From Bradyrhizobium sp. dw_78 (GTDB lineage Bacteria; Pseudomonadota; Alphaproteobacteria; Rhizobiales; Xanthobacteraceae), in NCBI RefSeq assembly GCF_018449525.1, contig NZ_JAAVUS010000001.1, forward strand, positions 992,001 to 1,056,000: 64,000 nt of DNA. The letters are read 5' to 3'. This document shows positions 37,599 through 47,394 of the stretch, piece after piece. How positions within the stretch are numbered: the first letter of the stretch is position 1; the number at the start of each line of letters is the position of its first letter. The translations under genes and the position numbers were made by a program. The notes below the pieces were generated by a model, which saw nothing but the letters and a program-made list of their open reading frames with translations, searched no databases and was not told where the DNA came from.

Positions 37599-37779
37599 GC
37601 TGCCGCGAGGAGAAGAGGCACCCAAGGGCGGCTCTTCGATTGTCCTGCCCTTACCGGATATGGATGTCCTGCCTCAGACAGGGAGATGTTTAATTCGAGA
37701 TTGCGCTTGGTTCGGTCTTCGCTCATTTTTACCGGGCCGCATGTGGGGAACGAAGTCATGACGTAAGTTCAGGTGGCCC

Positions 37780-38001
37780 AATCAGAATCGCGTGGGCGAC
37801 CGGAGCACTCGTCGTTCTCAGCTTTATCCTGATGGTTCTTATGTTGTCCCTTCCGGTTCTGGTTCGTTCGTTTCTGTTCCAGCCTTTCAATATTCCAGTA
37901 TCATTGGCCGTGCGGGAATGATCTTCTTTTCGATCGGCCGCGATCCGGCCGGCGTCGGATCAAGGTTTCGTACCGAGCGCATGGGTTTGATGGTCCATTG
38001 A
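37780..38001 (+). pseudogene. Signal peptidase I remnant with internal deletion
   Basis: Two pieces of a signal peptidase I type protein are visible in different frames. The first frame (around 37793-37897) reads WATGALVVLSFILMVLMLSL then PVLVRSFLFQPFNIP: the N-terminal membrane helix and the segment directly before the catalytic Ser. The second frame (37900-38001) reads IIGRAGMIFFSIGRD and ends ERMGLMVH-stop: the C-terminal end of such proteins. The middle, with the catalytic Ser and Lys boxes, is missing, and the junction near 37898 changes frame. No start codon or ribosome site is convincing. Identification rests on recalled family motifs, so confidence is moderate. Confidence 0.6.
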
Positions 38002-38011
38002 TATTTCGAAT

Positions 38012-38118
38012 TGTTAGAGCGTTTTCGAGCGAAGCGGATACCGGTCGGCGTGAAGAAAACGCGTCAAAACAACAATCCAGAGCTTCGGTTCTGATTCAAT
38101 TAGAAGCGATCATGCTCT
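38012..38118 (-). repeat. Repeat family A, copy 6 (inverted, near full length)
   Basis: AGCGTTTTCGAGCGAAGCGG, GGCGTGAAGAAAACGCGTC and GGTTCTGATTCAATTAGAAG appear in reverse order compared with copy 1. It lies between the signal peptidase remnant and the groEL terminator. Confidence 0.85.
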
Positions 38119-38121
38119 GGA

Positions 38122-38154
38122 AACAAAAAACCCCGGCATCGCTGCCGGGGTTTT
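38122..38154 (-). terminator. Rho-independent terminator of groES-groEL
   Basis: A perfect stem CCCCGGCA-TCGC-TGCCGGGG flanked by six A on one side and TTTT on the other. Read on the minus strand it ends with a run of six T, 38 bases after the groEL stop. Confidence 0.9.
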
Positions 38155-38191
38155 GCATCTCTCGGATAATCGCCGAAGCGGGCAGGGCTTC

Positions 38192-39874
<1,683 letters not shown>

Positions 39875-40189
39875 TTAAGCAGCCTTCTTCTTGGTGGCGG
39901 GCTCGTCGAGCACGCCCATGATGTCGCTTTCCTTCATGATCAACAGCTCCTGGCCGTCGATCTTGACTTCGGTGCCCGACCATTTGCCGAACAGCACGCG
40001 GTCGCCGACCTTGAGGTCGATAGGGATCAGCTTGCCGCTCTCGTCGCGGCCTCCGGGGCCGACGGCAGTGACTTCACCCTGCGAGGGCTTTTCCTTGGCA
40101 CTGTCCGGGATGATGATGCCGCCTGCGGTCTTCTCTTCGGCGTCGATGCGCTTGACCACGACGCGGTCGTGAAGCGGACGGAATTTCAT
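39875..40189 (-). CDS. groES: Co-chaperonin GroES (10 kDa)
   Basis: A 104-residue lid of the GroEL chamber. It starts [20 protein letters not shown], has the mobile loop [18 protein letters not shown] and the conserved [19 protein letters not shown], and ends in a Lys/Ala tail TKKKAA slightly longer than usual. AGGAGG (40195-40200) lies five bases before ATG 40189. First gene of the operon. Confidence 0.99.
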   Translation of the reverse strand: MKFRPLHDRVVVKRIDAEEKTAGGIIIPDSAKEKPSQGEVTAVGPGGRDESGKLIPIDLKVGDRVLFGKWSGTEVKIDGQELLIMKESDIMGVLDEPATKKKAA

Positions 40190-40232
40190 GCAGTCCTCCT
40201 AAGATATTGAAGATGCTATTAAGTTTTATGGG

Positions 40233-40259
40233 TTAGCAGTCTACGCCGGCGAGTGCCAG
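40233..40259 (-). promoter_or_regulatory. CIRCE-like operator (HrcA site), degenerate
   Basis: TTAGCAGTC-N9-GAGTGCCAG against the CIRCE consensus TTAGCACTC-N9-GAGTGCTAA: spacing is exact and 15 of 18 arm positions match. It sits between the predicted -10 box and the groES start, the usual place for HrcA repression. Confidence 0.75.
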
Positions 40260-40273
40260 CGGACGCAATGCTG

Positions 40274-40302
40274 AGATAGTGGAAGGCCATGCGGGGGACA
40301 AG
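40274..40302 (-). promoter_or_regulatory. Predicted groES promoter
   Basis: On the minus strand CTTGTC, 17 bases, then CTATCT. This fits both a housekeeping promoter and the alphaproteobacterial RpoH pattern with a CTTG -35 box. The start would fall just before the CIRCE-like site. The 40303-40568 stretch beyond it has no gene; it holds a small inverted repeat TCACAT-N7-ATGTGA at 40480-40498 upstream of usg. Confidence 0.5.
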
Positions 40303-40568
40303 GGCTTCTAGCAGAAAAATTGGCGGTCAAAATCGCGGTCTGCCGAATTTATCCATCATCATTAATGGCCGGAGGACGGCCTGTCGCTGTCCATTAGCAC
40401 TTGCGGTAAGCTGCTGCCAATGCAGCAAATTTCAACAATTCATTAAACATTTAGGCTTGTGATAGGCGGGTCGTGTGCGTCACATTTCTCTCATGTGAGC
40501 GCATCTCCGCCGGGGTGGCTCCGGCTGGTCGGCCACCACGTGAATGCGCTCCTTCAATGGAGGTTGGC

Positions 40569-40853
40569 ATGGTCTCGCGGGTTGGGGTTTCCGAGGATTT
40601 CCGGAAGCAGGTGCTAGGTTATGGGCTGACGACGGCGCAAATTCTTTATCGACTGCCCGATCATCCCGCGCTGCTGCAAACCTATGTCTGGCAGAACTAC
40701 GATCTGTTTCCGAAATTCCCGGCGCTGAACGATTTCCTCGCCTTCTGGCAGGAAAAGCTGGAAGGGCCGTTGTTCTCGGTCACGGTGGCGCACTCCAAGC
40801 TGATCAAGCCCGCCGAACTCCGCGCTGTCGACGGCGTGCTCCAGCTGCATTAG
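40569..40853 (+). CDS. usg: Usg family protein
   Basis: A 94-residue protein of the Usg family found in alphaproteobacteria, often near trp genes in other genomes. Recognisable segments are DFRKQVLGYGLTTAQILYRL, PDHPALLQTYVWQNYDLFP and FPALNDFLAFWQ. ATG 40569 has GGAGG five bases upstream; ATG 40557 four codons earlier is an alternative. Function is not established. Confidence 0.87.
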   Translation: MVSRVGVSEDFRKQVLGYGLTTAQILYRLPDHPALLQTYVWQNYDLFPKFPALNDFLAFWQEKLEGPLFSVTVAHSKLIKPAELRAVDGVLQLH

Positions 40854-40890
40854 CGATCCTGGCTAACTTCGTAGCGCATTAAGCACTGTC

Positions 40891-40992
40891 GTCATTCCGG
40901 ACGACGCGAAGCGGCGATCCGGAATCTCGAGATTCCCCGATGCGCAATTGCGCATCTGAGGTCTGGTCCTTCGGACCCTCCCGGAATGACGA
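40891..40992. repeat. Repeat family C, copy 3 (divergent)
   Basis: Outer arms GTCATTCCGGACGACGCG and CCCGGAATGACGACGG, with a variant middle containing CTCGAGATTCCCCGATGCGC. Confidence 0.7.
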
Positions 40993-41067
40993 CGGAGCCT
41001 TCGCAACCGATCCCTGAACCACGCGATCCGTGCTAACCTTTCCAGATAACGGAAAGGGAGAACGTCG

Positions 41068-41613
41068 ATGGCCGGAAAGAAGCCCACAAAGAAGCCGATC
41101 TCGCGTGCTGCGGCCCGCACCGCCGCCCGGAAAAAGTCGCCGGCCCGCAAGGCCGCCGCCAAGTCGAGCGCGCGAAAGCCGATCAAGGGCAAGGGGCGCA
41201 CGCCGGCACCGGCCAAGCGGGCGCGTCCGAAACAGCGCATCGCCGTCAGCCATTACCGCGACGAGGATTTCAAGGCCGACGGCCTGCGCGCCTATGCGCA
41301 TTATCGCGATCTCGGCGTCGCCGCCGCGAGCCATGGTCTGGCGCAGGCGCATGTGATCCGGCTGATCGGGCCGTGCAATCCGGACCAGGTTTCAAAACTG
41401 CATTTCCATCATGTCGACTTCCAGATGGTCTATGTGCTGAAGGGGTGGGTGAAAACCTACATGGAAGGGCAGGGCGAAACCCTGATGCAGCAGGGCAGTT
41501 CCTGGACCCAGCCGCCGAAGATCAAGCACATGATCCTGGACTATTCCGACGACGTCGAACTGCTCGAAGTGATCCTGCCGGCGGAATTCAGGACGGTGGA
41601 GTTGACGGCGTAA
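41068..41613 (+). CDS. Cupin protein with histone-like N-terminal tail
   Basis: A 181-residue protein. Residues 1 to about 55 are a Lys/Arg/Ala/Pro-rich tail without acidic residues (KKPTKKPISRAAARTAARKK...), like bacterial histone-H1-like tails. The remainder is a single cupin barrel with the metal-binding pattern KLHFHHVDFQMVYVLKGWV and a second motif around MQQGSSWTQPPKIKHMI. GGGAGA precedes ATG 41068. The tail would bind nucleic acid or acidic surfaces; the cupin activity is not predictable. It is flanked on both sides by family C repeats. Confidence 0.85.
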   Translation: MAGKKPTKKPISRAAARTAARKKSPARKAAAKSSARKPIKGKGRTPAPAKRARPKQRIAVSHYRDEDFKADGLRAYAHYRDLGVAAASHGLAQAHVIRLIGPCNPDQVSKLHFHHVDFQMVYVLKGWVKTYMEGQGETLMQQGSSWTQPPKIKHMILDYSDDVELLEVILPAEFRTVELTA

Positions 41614-41620
41614 TTCAGGT

Positions 41621-41732
41621 TCGTCATTCCGGGGCGACACGAAGTGTCGAGCCCGGAATCCATCGGGCCGCAATCGCACCTGGTGGAATGGATTCCGGGC
41701 CTGTGTGCTTGCGCACGCATCCCGGAATGACG
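41621..41732. repeat. Repeat family C, copy 4 (full length)
   Basis: Opens TCGTCATTCCGGGGCGACAC, carries GAGCCCGGAATCCATCGGGC and GTGGAATGGATTCCGGGCC, and ends CCCGGAATGACGG at the transporter stop codon. It lies between convergent genes. Confidence 0.85.
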
Positions 41733-41733
41733 G

Positions 41734-43026
41734 CTACGTCAGCACTCCCATGATCGCGCCCATCAGGCAGGTCGTCAGCGTGCCCGAGACGATCGACTTC
41801 AGCCCGAGCGCATTGATCTCCTCGCGGCGGTCCGGCGCCATGGTGCCGAGCCCGCCAATCATGATGCCGAGGCTGCCGAAATTGGCGAAGCCGCACATCG
41901 CATACAGCATGATCAGGCGCGAACGGGAATCGAGCGCGTCAGGCGCGAGTTTCGAAAAGTCGACATAGGCGATCAGTTCGTTCAGCACGGTCTTGGTGCC
42001 CATCAGGCTTCCCGCCGTGATCGCCTGCGGCCAGGGCAGGCCCATCAGCCAGCATATCGGCGCCATCGCGTAGCCGAGCAGCCGCTGCAACGAAACCGGC
42101 CCGCCGCCGATCCCGGGCAGCAGTCCGAGAACGGTGTTGATCAGATGCACCAGCGCCACCAGCACGATCAGCATCGCGACGATGTTGAGCAGGAGCTCGA
42201 GCCCGGCCGACGTACCCTTGACGATCGCATCCATGGTGCTGGACACGTGCATATCGGGATCGCGCAGTGCGACTCCCGGATCGCGCAGCGCGCCCCGGGG
42301 ATCGACGAGCGAGCCGCCGGTGCGGCGGTCCACGGTTTCCGGCACCATGATCAGGCTGACGAGAATCGCAGCCGGCGCGCCCAGCACCGAGGCGATGACG
42401 AAATGCGCCGCCGCGTCCGGGATCAGCGGCGCCAGCAGCGTGGCGTAAAGCACCAGCACGGTGCCGGCGATTCCCGCCATGCCGCCGGTCATCACCAGAA
42501 ACAATTCGCTGCGCGTCAGCTGCGCCAGATAGGGCCGGATGAACAAGGGGGCTTCCACCATGCCGAGAAAGATGTTGGCGGCGGTCGACAAGCCCACCGC
42601 GCCACCGACGCCGAGCGTACGCTCCAACAGCCACGCCATGCCGCGCACGACCGGCGGCAGCACGCGCCAATAGAACAACAGCGTGGTCAGCACGCTCATC
42701 AGGAGGACGATCGGCAGCGCCTGGAACGCCAGGATGAAATCCGCGCCCGGTGCTTTCAGGTCGAACGGCAGCGCGCCGCCGCCGAGATAGCCGAACACGA
42801 AGGAGGTGCCGGCGCGCGAGGCTTCGGCGATGGCGCCGACGGCGTCGTTGACGGCGCCGAACGCGTGGGTGACAAAGGGCAGCTTGGTCAGCACGATCGC
42901 GGTCAGGACCGTCACGGCAAGCCCGATCGCCGTCTGTCTCGGTGACACCGCGCGGCGATTCTCGCCGAACGCCCAGGCGATCGCAAGCAATGCGATGACG
43001 CCGAACGCCGATTGCAGTTGAAGCAT
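41734..43026 (-). CDS. Concentrative nucleoside transporter (NupC/CNT family)
   Basis: A 430-residue inner-membrane Na+ or H+ coupled nucleoside importer. Family blocks are the gate domain MVEAPLFIRPYLAQLTRSEL, MTGGMAGIAGTVL, the MGTKTVLNEL motif and CGFANFGSLGIMIGGLG near the C-terminus. About eight to ten helices are expected. A hydrophilic loop near 260-280 contains a small duplication (ALRDPG, ALRDPD). ATG 43026 has GGGGGAC just upstream and begins the first helix. Confidence 0.92.
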   Translation of the reverse strand: MLQLQSAFGVIALLAIAWAFGENRRAVSPRQTAIGLAVTVLTAIVLTKLPFVTHAFGAVNDAVGAIAEASRAGTSFVFGYLGGGALPFDLKAPGADFILAFQALPIVLLMSVLTTLLFYWRVLPPVVRGMAWLLERTLGVGGAVGLSTAANIFLGMVEAPLFIRPYLAQLTRSELFLVMTGGMAGIAGTVLVLYATLLAPLIPDAAAHFVIASVLGAPAAILVSLIMVPETVDRRTGGSLVDPRGALRDPGVALRDPDMHVSSTMDAIVKGTSAGLELLLNIVAMLIVLVALVHLINTVLGLLPGIGGGPVSLQRLLGYAMAPICWLMGLPWPQAITAGSLMGTKTVLNELIAYVDFSKLAPDALDSRSRLIMLYAMCGFANFGSLGIMIGGLGTMAPDRREEINALGLKSIVSGTLTTCLMGAIMGVLT

Positions 43027-43218
43027 GCGTCCCCCAAAAATCCCATTCTGATGATCGCCGCGGCCTGCTTCAAGGCGCAATGGCGCATGCGCCGGCAACG
43101 GGGCCATTGACAATCTTGCCATTGACATCGAAGCCGCCGTCAGTCACGGCACAGCCAACGATAAAGGCGTGGGGCGGCGAGCGCTCCCACGGATGGAGAA
43201 TTCAGGAACCGGCCGATA

Positions 43219-44457
43219 ATGTCCTCCACGATGCCAGCGGGCGCCGGCACCCTTCTCAAGCAGCGATCGCTGATCTTCTTTCTGCTGTCGCGAAGCCTCT
43301 CACGTTTTTCCAGCCAGGTCGGGGCGGTTGCGATCGGTTGGCAGATCTATGATCTCACCGGCAGCGCGTTCGATCTGGGGATGGTGGGGTTGGTGCAGTT
43401 TCTGCCCACCGCGCTCTTGGTCTTTGTCGCCGGACATGCCGCCGACCGCTATGAGCGCAAGCGGGTATTGCAGCTTTGCCAGCTTGTGGAAGCCCTGACG
43501 GCGCTGTTTCTCGCCTGGGGCTCCTGGGCCGGCTGGCTCACCGAACTGCATATCTTCCTGGCGACCGCGGTGTTGGGGACGGCCGGCGCCTTCGAAAGCC
43601 CGGCGACGGCGGCGCTGCTGCCGCTGGTCACGGCGCAGGGATCGCTGCAGCGCGCGACCGCGCTGTCGAGCGGCGCCGCCCAGGTCGCGACCATCGCGGG
43701 CCCCGCGCTCGGTGGTTTCGCCTATGCCGTCTCGCCCGGTCTGCCCTACGGCACGATGGTCGTGTTTTGGCTGCTCGGAATGATCTTCGCCGGCGCCATC
43801 CGCCTCCTGCAACCGCAGACGCCCAAGGATATCGCACCCAGGGATTCCGCGACGCCGGACGATCTGTTCGCCGGCGTCCGCTTCATCAGGAGCAATTCCG
43901 CGATCCTGGGGACGATCTCGCTCGACCTGTTCGCCGTGCTGTTCGGCGGCGTCACCGCGCTGCTGCCGATCTACGCGCATGACATTCTGCAGACCGGTCC
44001 GCTGGGGCTCGGGATCCTTCGCGCGGCGCCCGCGGTCGGCGCCCTGCTGATGACCGCCATCCTGGCGCGCCGCAGCATCGAGCGCCGCGTCGGCATGCGC
44101 ATGTTCCAGTCCGTGATCGTGTTCGGGGTGGCGACGACGGTCTTCGCGGTTTCCTACTGGATGTGGCTTTCCGTCCTGGCGCTGGCGATTCTGGGTGCCG
44201 CCGATACGGTCAGCGTGGTGATCCGGTTTTCACTGGTCCAGTTGGCCACGCCCGACGAGATGCGCGGCCGCGTCGGCGCCGTCAACTTCCTGTTCATCAA
44301 CGCCTCCAACCAGCTCGGCCAGTTCGAGAGCGGCGTCACCGCCGCTCTGTTCGGCGTGATGCCCGCGGCCGTGATCGGCGGCGTCGCCACGGTCGCGATC
44401 GCGCTGTTGTGGATGAAGCTGTTTCCGACGCTGCGCAATGTGGAGAAGCTGGAGTAG
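43219..44457 (+). CDS. MFS transporter, EntS-like (MFS_3)
   Basis: A 412-residue twelve-helix transporter resembling the EntS/MFS_3 exporters. Features include FFLLSRSLSRFSSQVGAVAIGWQIYDLTGS in helix 1, the loop-2/3 motif GHAADRYERKRVL, and DEMRGRVGAVNFLFINASNQLG near helix 10-11. Such proteins export siderophores or small drugs. No siderophore genes are near, so the substrate is unknown. It is divergent from the nucleoside transporter by 192 bases. Confidence 0.9.
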   Translation: MSSTMPAGAGTLLKQRSLIFFLLSRSLSRFSSQVGAVAIGWQIYDLTGSAFDLGMVGLVQFLPTALLVFVAGHAADRYERKRVLQLCQLVEALTALFLAWGSWAGWLTELHIFLATAVLGTAGAFESPATAALLPLVTAQGSLQRATALSSGAAQVATIAGPALGGFAYAVSPGLPYGTMVVFWLLGMIFAGAIRLLQPQTPKDIAPRDSATPDDLFAGVRFIRSNSAILGTISLDLFAVLFGGVTALLPIYAHDILQTGPLGLGILRAAPAVGALLMTAILARRSIERRVGMRMFQSVIVFGVATTVFAVSYWMWLSVLALAILGAADTVSVVIRFSLVQLATPDEMRGRVGAVNFLFINASNQLGQFESGVTAALFGVMPAAVIGGVATVAIALLWMKLFPTLRNVEKLE

Positions 44458-44478
44458 GGAGCCGAGAGCCCGTCTCGG

Positions 44479-44589
44479 CCGTCATTCCGGGGCGCGCGGT
44501 AGCGCGAGCCCGGAATCCATTGAGCGGCAGGCGCAAGTGGTGGAATGGATTCCGGGTTCGATGCTTTGCATCGCCCCGGAATGACGGCC
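44479..44589. repeat. Repeat family C, copy 5 (full length)
   Basis: Opens GCCGTCATTCCGGGGCGCGC and closes with CGCCCCGGAATGACGGCC. Both arms carry the GGAATCCAT / ATGGATTCC pair. It lies between the convergent MFS and SDR genes. Confidence 0.85.
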
Positions 44590-44612
44590 TGGATCGCGGA
44601 ATAGGTCGACGC

Positions 44613-45371
44613 CTATCCCCGTCCGACGAACGGCATCTTGCTCGCCATCACCGTCATGAACAGCACGTTGGCATCGAGCGGCAGGCCCGCCATATAGGCG
44701 ACGGCGTCGCCGACCGCCTTGGCGTCCATGCGCGGCTCGGGAATCTTGCGGCCATCGGGCTGCAACACGCCGTCGACCATGCGGTCGGTCATCGGGGTCG
44801 CGGCGTTGCCGATGTCGATCTGGCCGACCGCGATGTCATAGGCGCGGCCGTCGAGATTGGTGGCCTTGGTCAGGCCGGTGATGGCGTGCTTGGTCGAGGT
44901 ATAGGCGGACGAGAACGGCCGCGGCGCATGCGCCGAGATCGAGCCGTTGTTGATGATGCGGCCGCCGCGCGGGCTCTGGTCCTTCATGATCCGGAACGCG
45001 TGCTGGGTACACAAAAACGGCGCGGTGAGGTTGGTCGCGACCACCGCCTGCCACTGCGCGAGGCCGAGATCCTCGAACGGCACCGGCGGCGCGCCCATGC
45101 CGGCATTGTTGAAGAGCACATCGAGCCGGCCGTAGACATCGATCACCTTGGCGAACAGCGCCGCGATCGATCCGGGGTCGGTCATGTCGGCGGAAACCGC
45201 CAGGCTCTCGCCGATAGTCTCGCCGAGCTTCTTGGTTTCCTCGAGCTTGTCCAGCCGCCGTCCGGCCAGCACCACCTTGAAGCCGGCGCCCATCAGCGCG
45301 AGCGAGGCGGCGCGTCCGACGCCGGTGCCGGCGCCCGTTACCAGCGCAATTCTGTTGTTTGTTTCCGTCAT
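44613..45371 (-). CDS. SDR family oxidoreductase
   Basis: A 252-residue classical short-chain dehydrogenase/reductase. It has the NAD(P)-binding TGAGTGVG at residues 12-19, NNAG near 89, the catalytic Ser near 145 and YTSTK near 157-161. The RR at the end of beta-2 (LAGRRLDKL) favours NADP(H). The substrate is not predictable. Only 13 bases separate the Anbu stop from its start on the same strand, so it may be co-transcribed with that operon. Confidence 0.93.
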   Translation of the reverse strand: MTETNNRIALVTGAGTGVGRAASLALMGAGFKVVLAGRRLDKLEETKKLGETIGESLAVSADMTDPGSIAALFAKVIDVYGRLDVLFNNAGMGAPPVPFEDLGLAQWQAVVATNLTAPFLCTQHAFRIMKDQSPRGGRIINNGSISAHAPRPFSSAYTSTKHAITGLTKATNLDGRAYDIAVGQIDIGNAATPMTDRMVDGVLQPDGRKIPEPRMDAKAVGDAVAYMAGLPLDANVLFMTVMASKMPFVGRG

Positions 45372-45384
45372 TTGCTTCCTGCCT

Positions 45385-46143
45385 TCAGGTTTTTGGCTTG
45401 GTTTCGTTCTTGTAGGGTGGTCGTGGAATATTCTGGTGCGCCGCGCGCAGCGCCGCCGACCAGCGCGAGCGCAGGTCGTGGAAATAGGGCTCGCCGGCCT
45501 CGATGCGGTGGTTGAGATCGGCCTCGCAGGCGTCGGTGCGCACCACCAGCACGTCGATCGGCAGGCCGACGCCGATATTGGAGCGCATGGTCGAGTCCAT
45601 CGAGATCAGGCTGGTCTTGAGCGCTTCATACAGTTCGACGTCGTAATGCATGGCGCGGTCGAGCACCGGCTTGCCGTATTTGTGCTCGCCGATCTGCAAA
45701 TAGGGGGTGTCGGTGGTGCATTCGATGAAGTTGCCGGCGGTATAGACCATGAACAGCCGCATCCGCGAGCCCTTGATCTGGCCGCCGAACAGGAACGACA
45801 CGTCGAAGCTGACGTCTTCCGACTTCAAGGCATCACCTTCCATCGCATGCACGCTGCGGATGGCGCGGCCGATCCGCTGCGCGGCCTGGAACATGGTCGG
45901 CGCGTTCATCAGCGTTTCGATCTCGCCGGTGTCGGGATCCTCGAGCCCCTCGGTCAGGGTGGAGAGCACCGATTGGCTGATCGCGAGGTTGCCGGCGCTC
46001 GCGATCGCCATGATGCGTTCGCCCGGCTGGCTGAAAATGTGGAGCTTGCGGAAGGTCGAGACATTGTCGAGGCCGGCATTGGTCCTGGTGTCCGCGATCA
46101 TGACCAGCCCGTCCCGAACCAGCACTCCGCAGCAATAGGTCAT
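45385..46143 (-). CDS. Anbu, proteasome-like peptidase
   Basis: A 252-residue Ntn-hydrolase of the Anbu (ancestral beta subunit) class. It starts [20 protein letters not shown], so removal of Met exposes Thr2 as the nucleophile. The [20 protein letters not shown] segment is diagnostic, with Asp and Lys equivalents of the proteasome active site. Anbu proteins assemble into open-ended helical or ring oligomers. It is the last gene of the ATP-grasp / alpha-E / transglutaminase set upstream on the same strand, a neighbourhood known from comparative genomics of Anbu. The C-terminal basic tail is short. No proteasomal ATPase or Pup gene is present. Confidence 0.92.
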   Translation of the reverse strand: MTYCCGVLVRDGLVMIADTRTNAGLDNVSTFRKLHIFSQPGERIMAIASAGNLAISQSVLSTLTEGLEDPDTGEIETLMNAPTMFQAAQRIGRAIRSVHAMEGDALKSEDVSFDVSFLFGGQIKGSRMRLFMVYTAGNFIECTTDTPYLQIGEHKYGKPVLDRAMHYDVELYEALKTSLISMDSTMRSNIGVGLPIDVLVVRTDACEADLNHRIEAGEPYFHDLRSRWSAALRAAHQNIPRPPYKNETKPKT

Positions 46144-46177
46144 TTCCGTTCCCCGAGCAGCAGATTATCGAACTGCA

Positions 46178-46264
46178 AAATTATCAGAACCGAGGCTCTA
46201 TGTTTTTGTTTTGACGCGTTTTCTTCACGCGACCCGGAAGCCACTTCGCTTGAAAACGCTATAG
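46178..46264 (+). repeat. Repeat family A, copy 7
   Basis: TTTGTTTTGACGCGTTTTCT, TCACGCGACCCGGAAGCC and ACTTCGCTTGAAAACGCTAT match copy 1; the leading palindrome is reduced to ATCAGAACCG. It interrupts the Anbu operon. The 46144-46459 stretch holds nothing else I can support. Confidence 0.8.
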
Positions 46265-46459
46265 CCAATTTCCGGGAGGCCTCCAACCCCATTCGGCGCT
46301 TCCCGGGCTTGGGGCGACGAATCCACCATCCCCGCCCAGCGCTTTCAATCGGACCGGCACGCGGCTTGACAGATCGACGCCGCGGCGGATCATCGGCCGG
46401 GCCTTCGACAAAACACCCAACCAGGAGATTCAGCTGTCCTCAAGCCGCGTCGCACGGCC

Positions 46460-47293
46460 TCATTGCGACTGCCATTGGCCTTGCCGGCCGGCCTGATCGA
46501 CCTTGACCGAGACCGTCAGGGTTTCGTCGCCGCCGCCGTAACGGGTGCCGCGCACCGGCGCCGCGCCGAGATAATCCAGCCCGATCGCGACCCGGGCAAA
46601 GGCGTCGGTGGTGCAGATGGCGTTGGCCGGATCGAAGCCGACCCAGCCGAGGTTGGGCACGAACGCCTCCGCCCAGGCGTGACCGGCCTGCTGGTTGACC
46701 ATGCCGTCGGAGCGCAGGAAATGCCCGGACACGAAACGCGCGGGCACGCCGCCATTGCGCGCGCAGGCAATGAAGATATGCGCGTAGTCCTGGCAGACGC
46801 CGCGCTTGAGGCCGAACGCCTCCACCGCCGAGGTGCCGCTGTTGGTGGGGTCCTCGTCGAAGGTCATGTGTTCGCTGATCTGCATCATCAGCGCGTGGAG
46901 AAATCCGAGCACGTCGGTGTCGGCTTCCGCCCGGAGCTCGCGGACGAAATTCGCCATCGCCGGATTGACTTCGGTCAGCGGCGTCGAGCGCAGGAACAGG
47001 CCCGGCGGAAAGCGCTCATTGCTGCCCTTGAGCACGCCGCCGGTGTCGTGGGTCTCGATCAGGCCTTCGACATTGATGGTTAGGTCGGCGATCGGTCCGT
47101 GGGTCAGCAGGTGCGTGATGTTGCCGAAGGCATCCTCATGCATGTCGAGCCGCGAGTCGGTCGAGATGTCGATCTGCCAGTCGGCCACGTATTGGCCGTC
47201 ATGGCTGCCCGGCGTCATCCGCAGGATCTGGATCACGCCGGAGGCCGGCGGATCGTAGCGATAGGTGGTGGAATGGGCGATGCGCAGGCGCAT
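46460..47293 (-). CDS. Transglutaminase-like protein of the Anbu operon
   Basis: A 277-residue protein: an N-terminal bacterial transglutaminase-associated beta domain (MRLRIAHSTTYRYDPPASGV) and a papain-like transglutaminase core. The catalytic triad is Cys167 (RGVCQDYAH), His205 (QAGHAWAEAFV) and Asp221 (GFDPANA). Such enzymes cleave or form amide bonds. In Anbu neighbourhoods it is thought to act on peptides made by the ATP-grasp enzyme. ATG 47293 starts the family similarity. The 101-base gap to the alpha-E gene has no repeat. Confidence 0.92.
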   Translation of the reverse strand: MRLRIAHSTTYRYDPPASGVIQILRMTPGSHDGQYVADWQIDISTDSRLDMHEDAFGNITHLLTHGPIADLTINVEGLIETHDTGGVLKGSNERFPPGLFLRSTPLTEVNPAMANFVRELRAEADTDVLGFLHALMMQISEHMTFDEDPTNSGTSAVEAFGLKRGVCQDYAHIFIACARNGGVPARFVSGHFLRSDGMVNQQAGHAWAEAFVPNLGWVGFDPANAICTTDAFARVAIGLDYLGAAPVRGTRYGGGDETLTVSVKVDQAGRQGQWQSQ

Positions 47294-47394
47294 GGAAGAA
47301 TTCCAGTCAGATCGGAGCGGCATGGCGGAACGGGACCGGCTAGCGGAGAGGATCAAAGCGTCCGGATCGCATCGTCAATGCGTTTATCCTAACC

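Noticed and set aside
40480..40498. TCACAT-N7-ATGTGA as a regulator site upstream of usg
   Set aside because: The palindrome is short and matches no known consensus well enough; mentioned only as a nearby feature.
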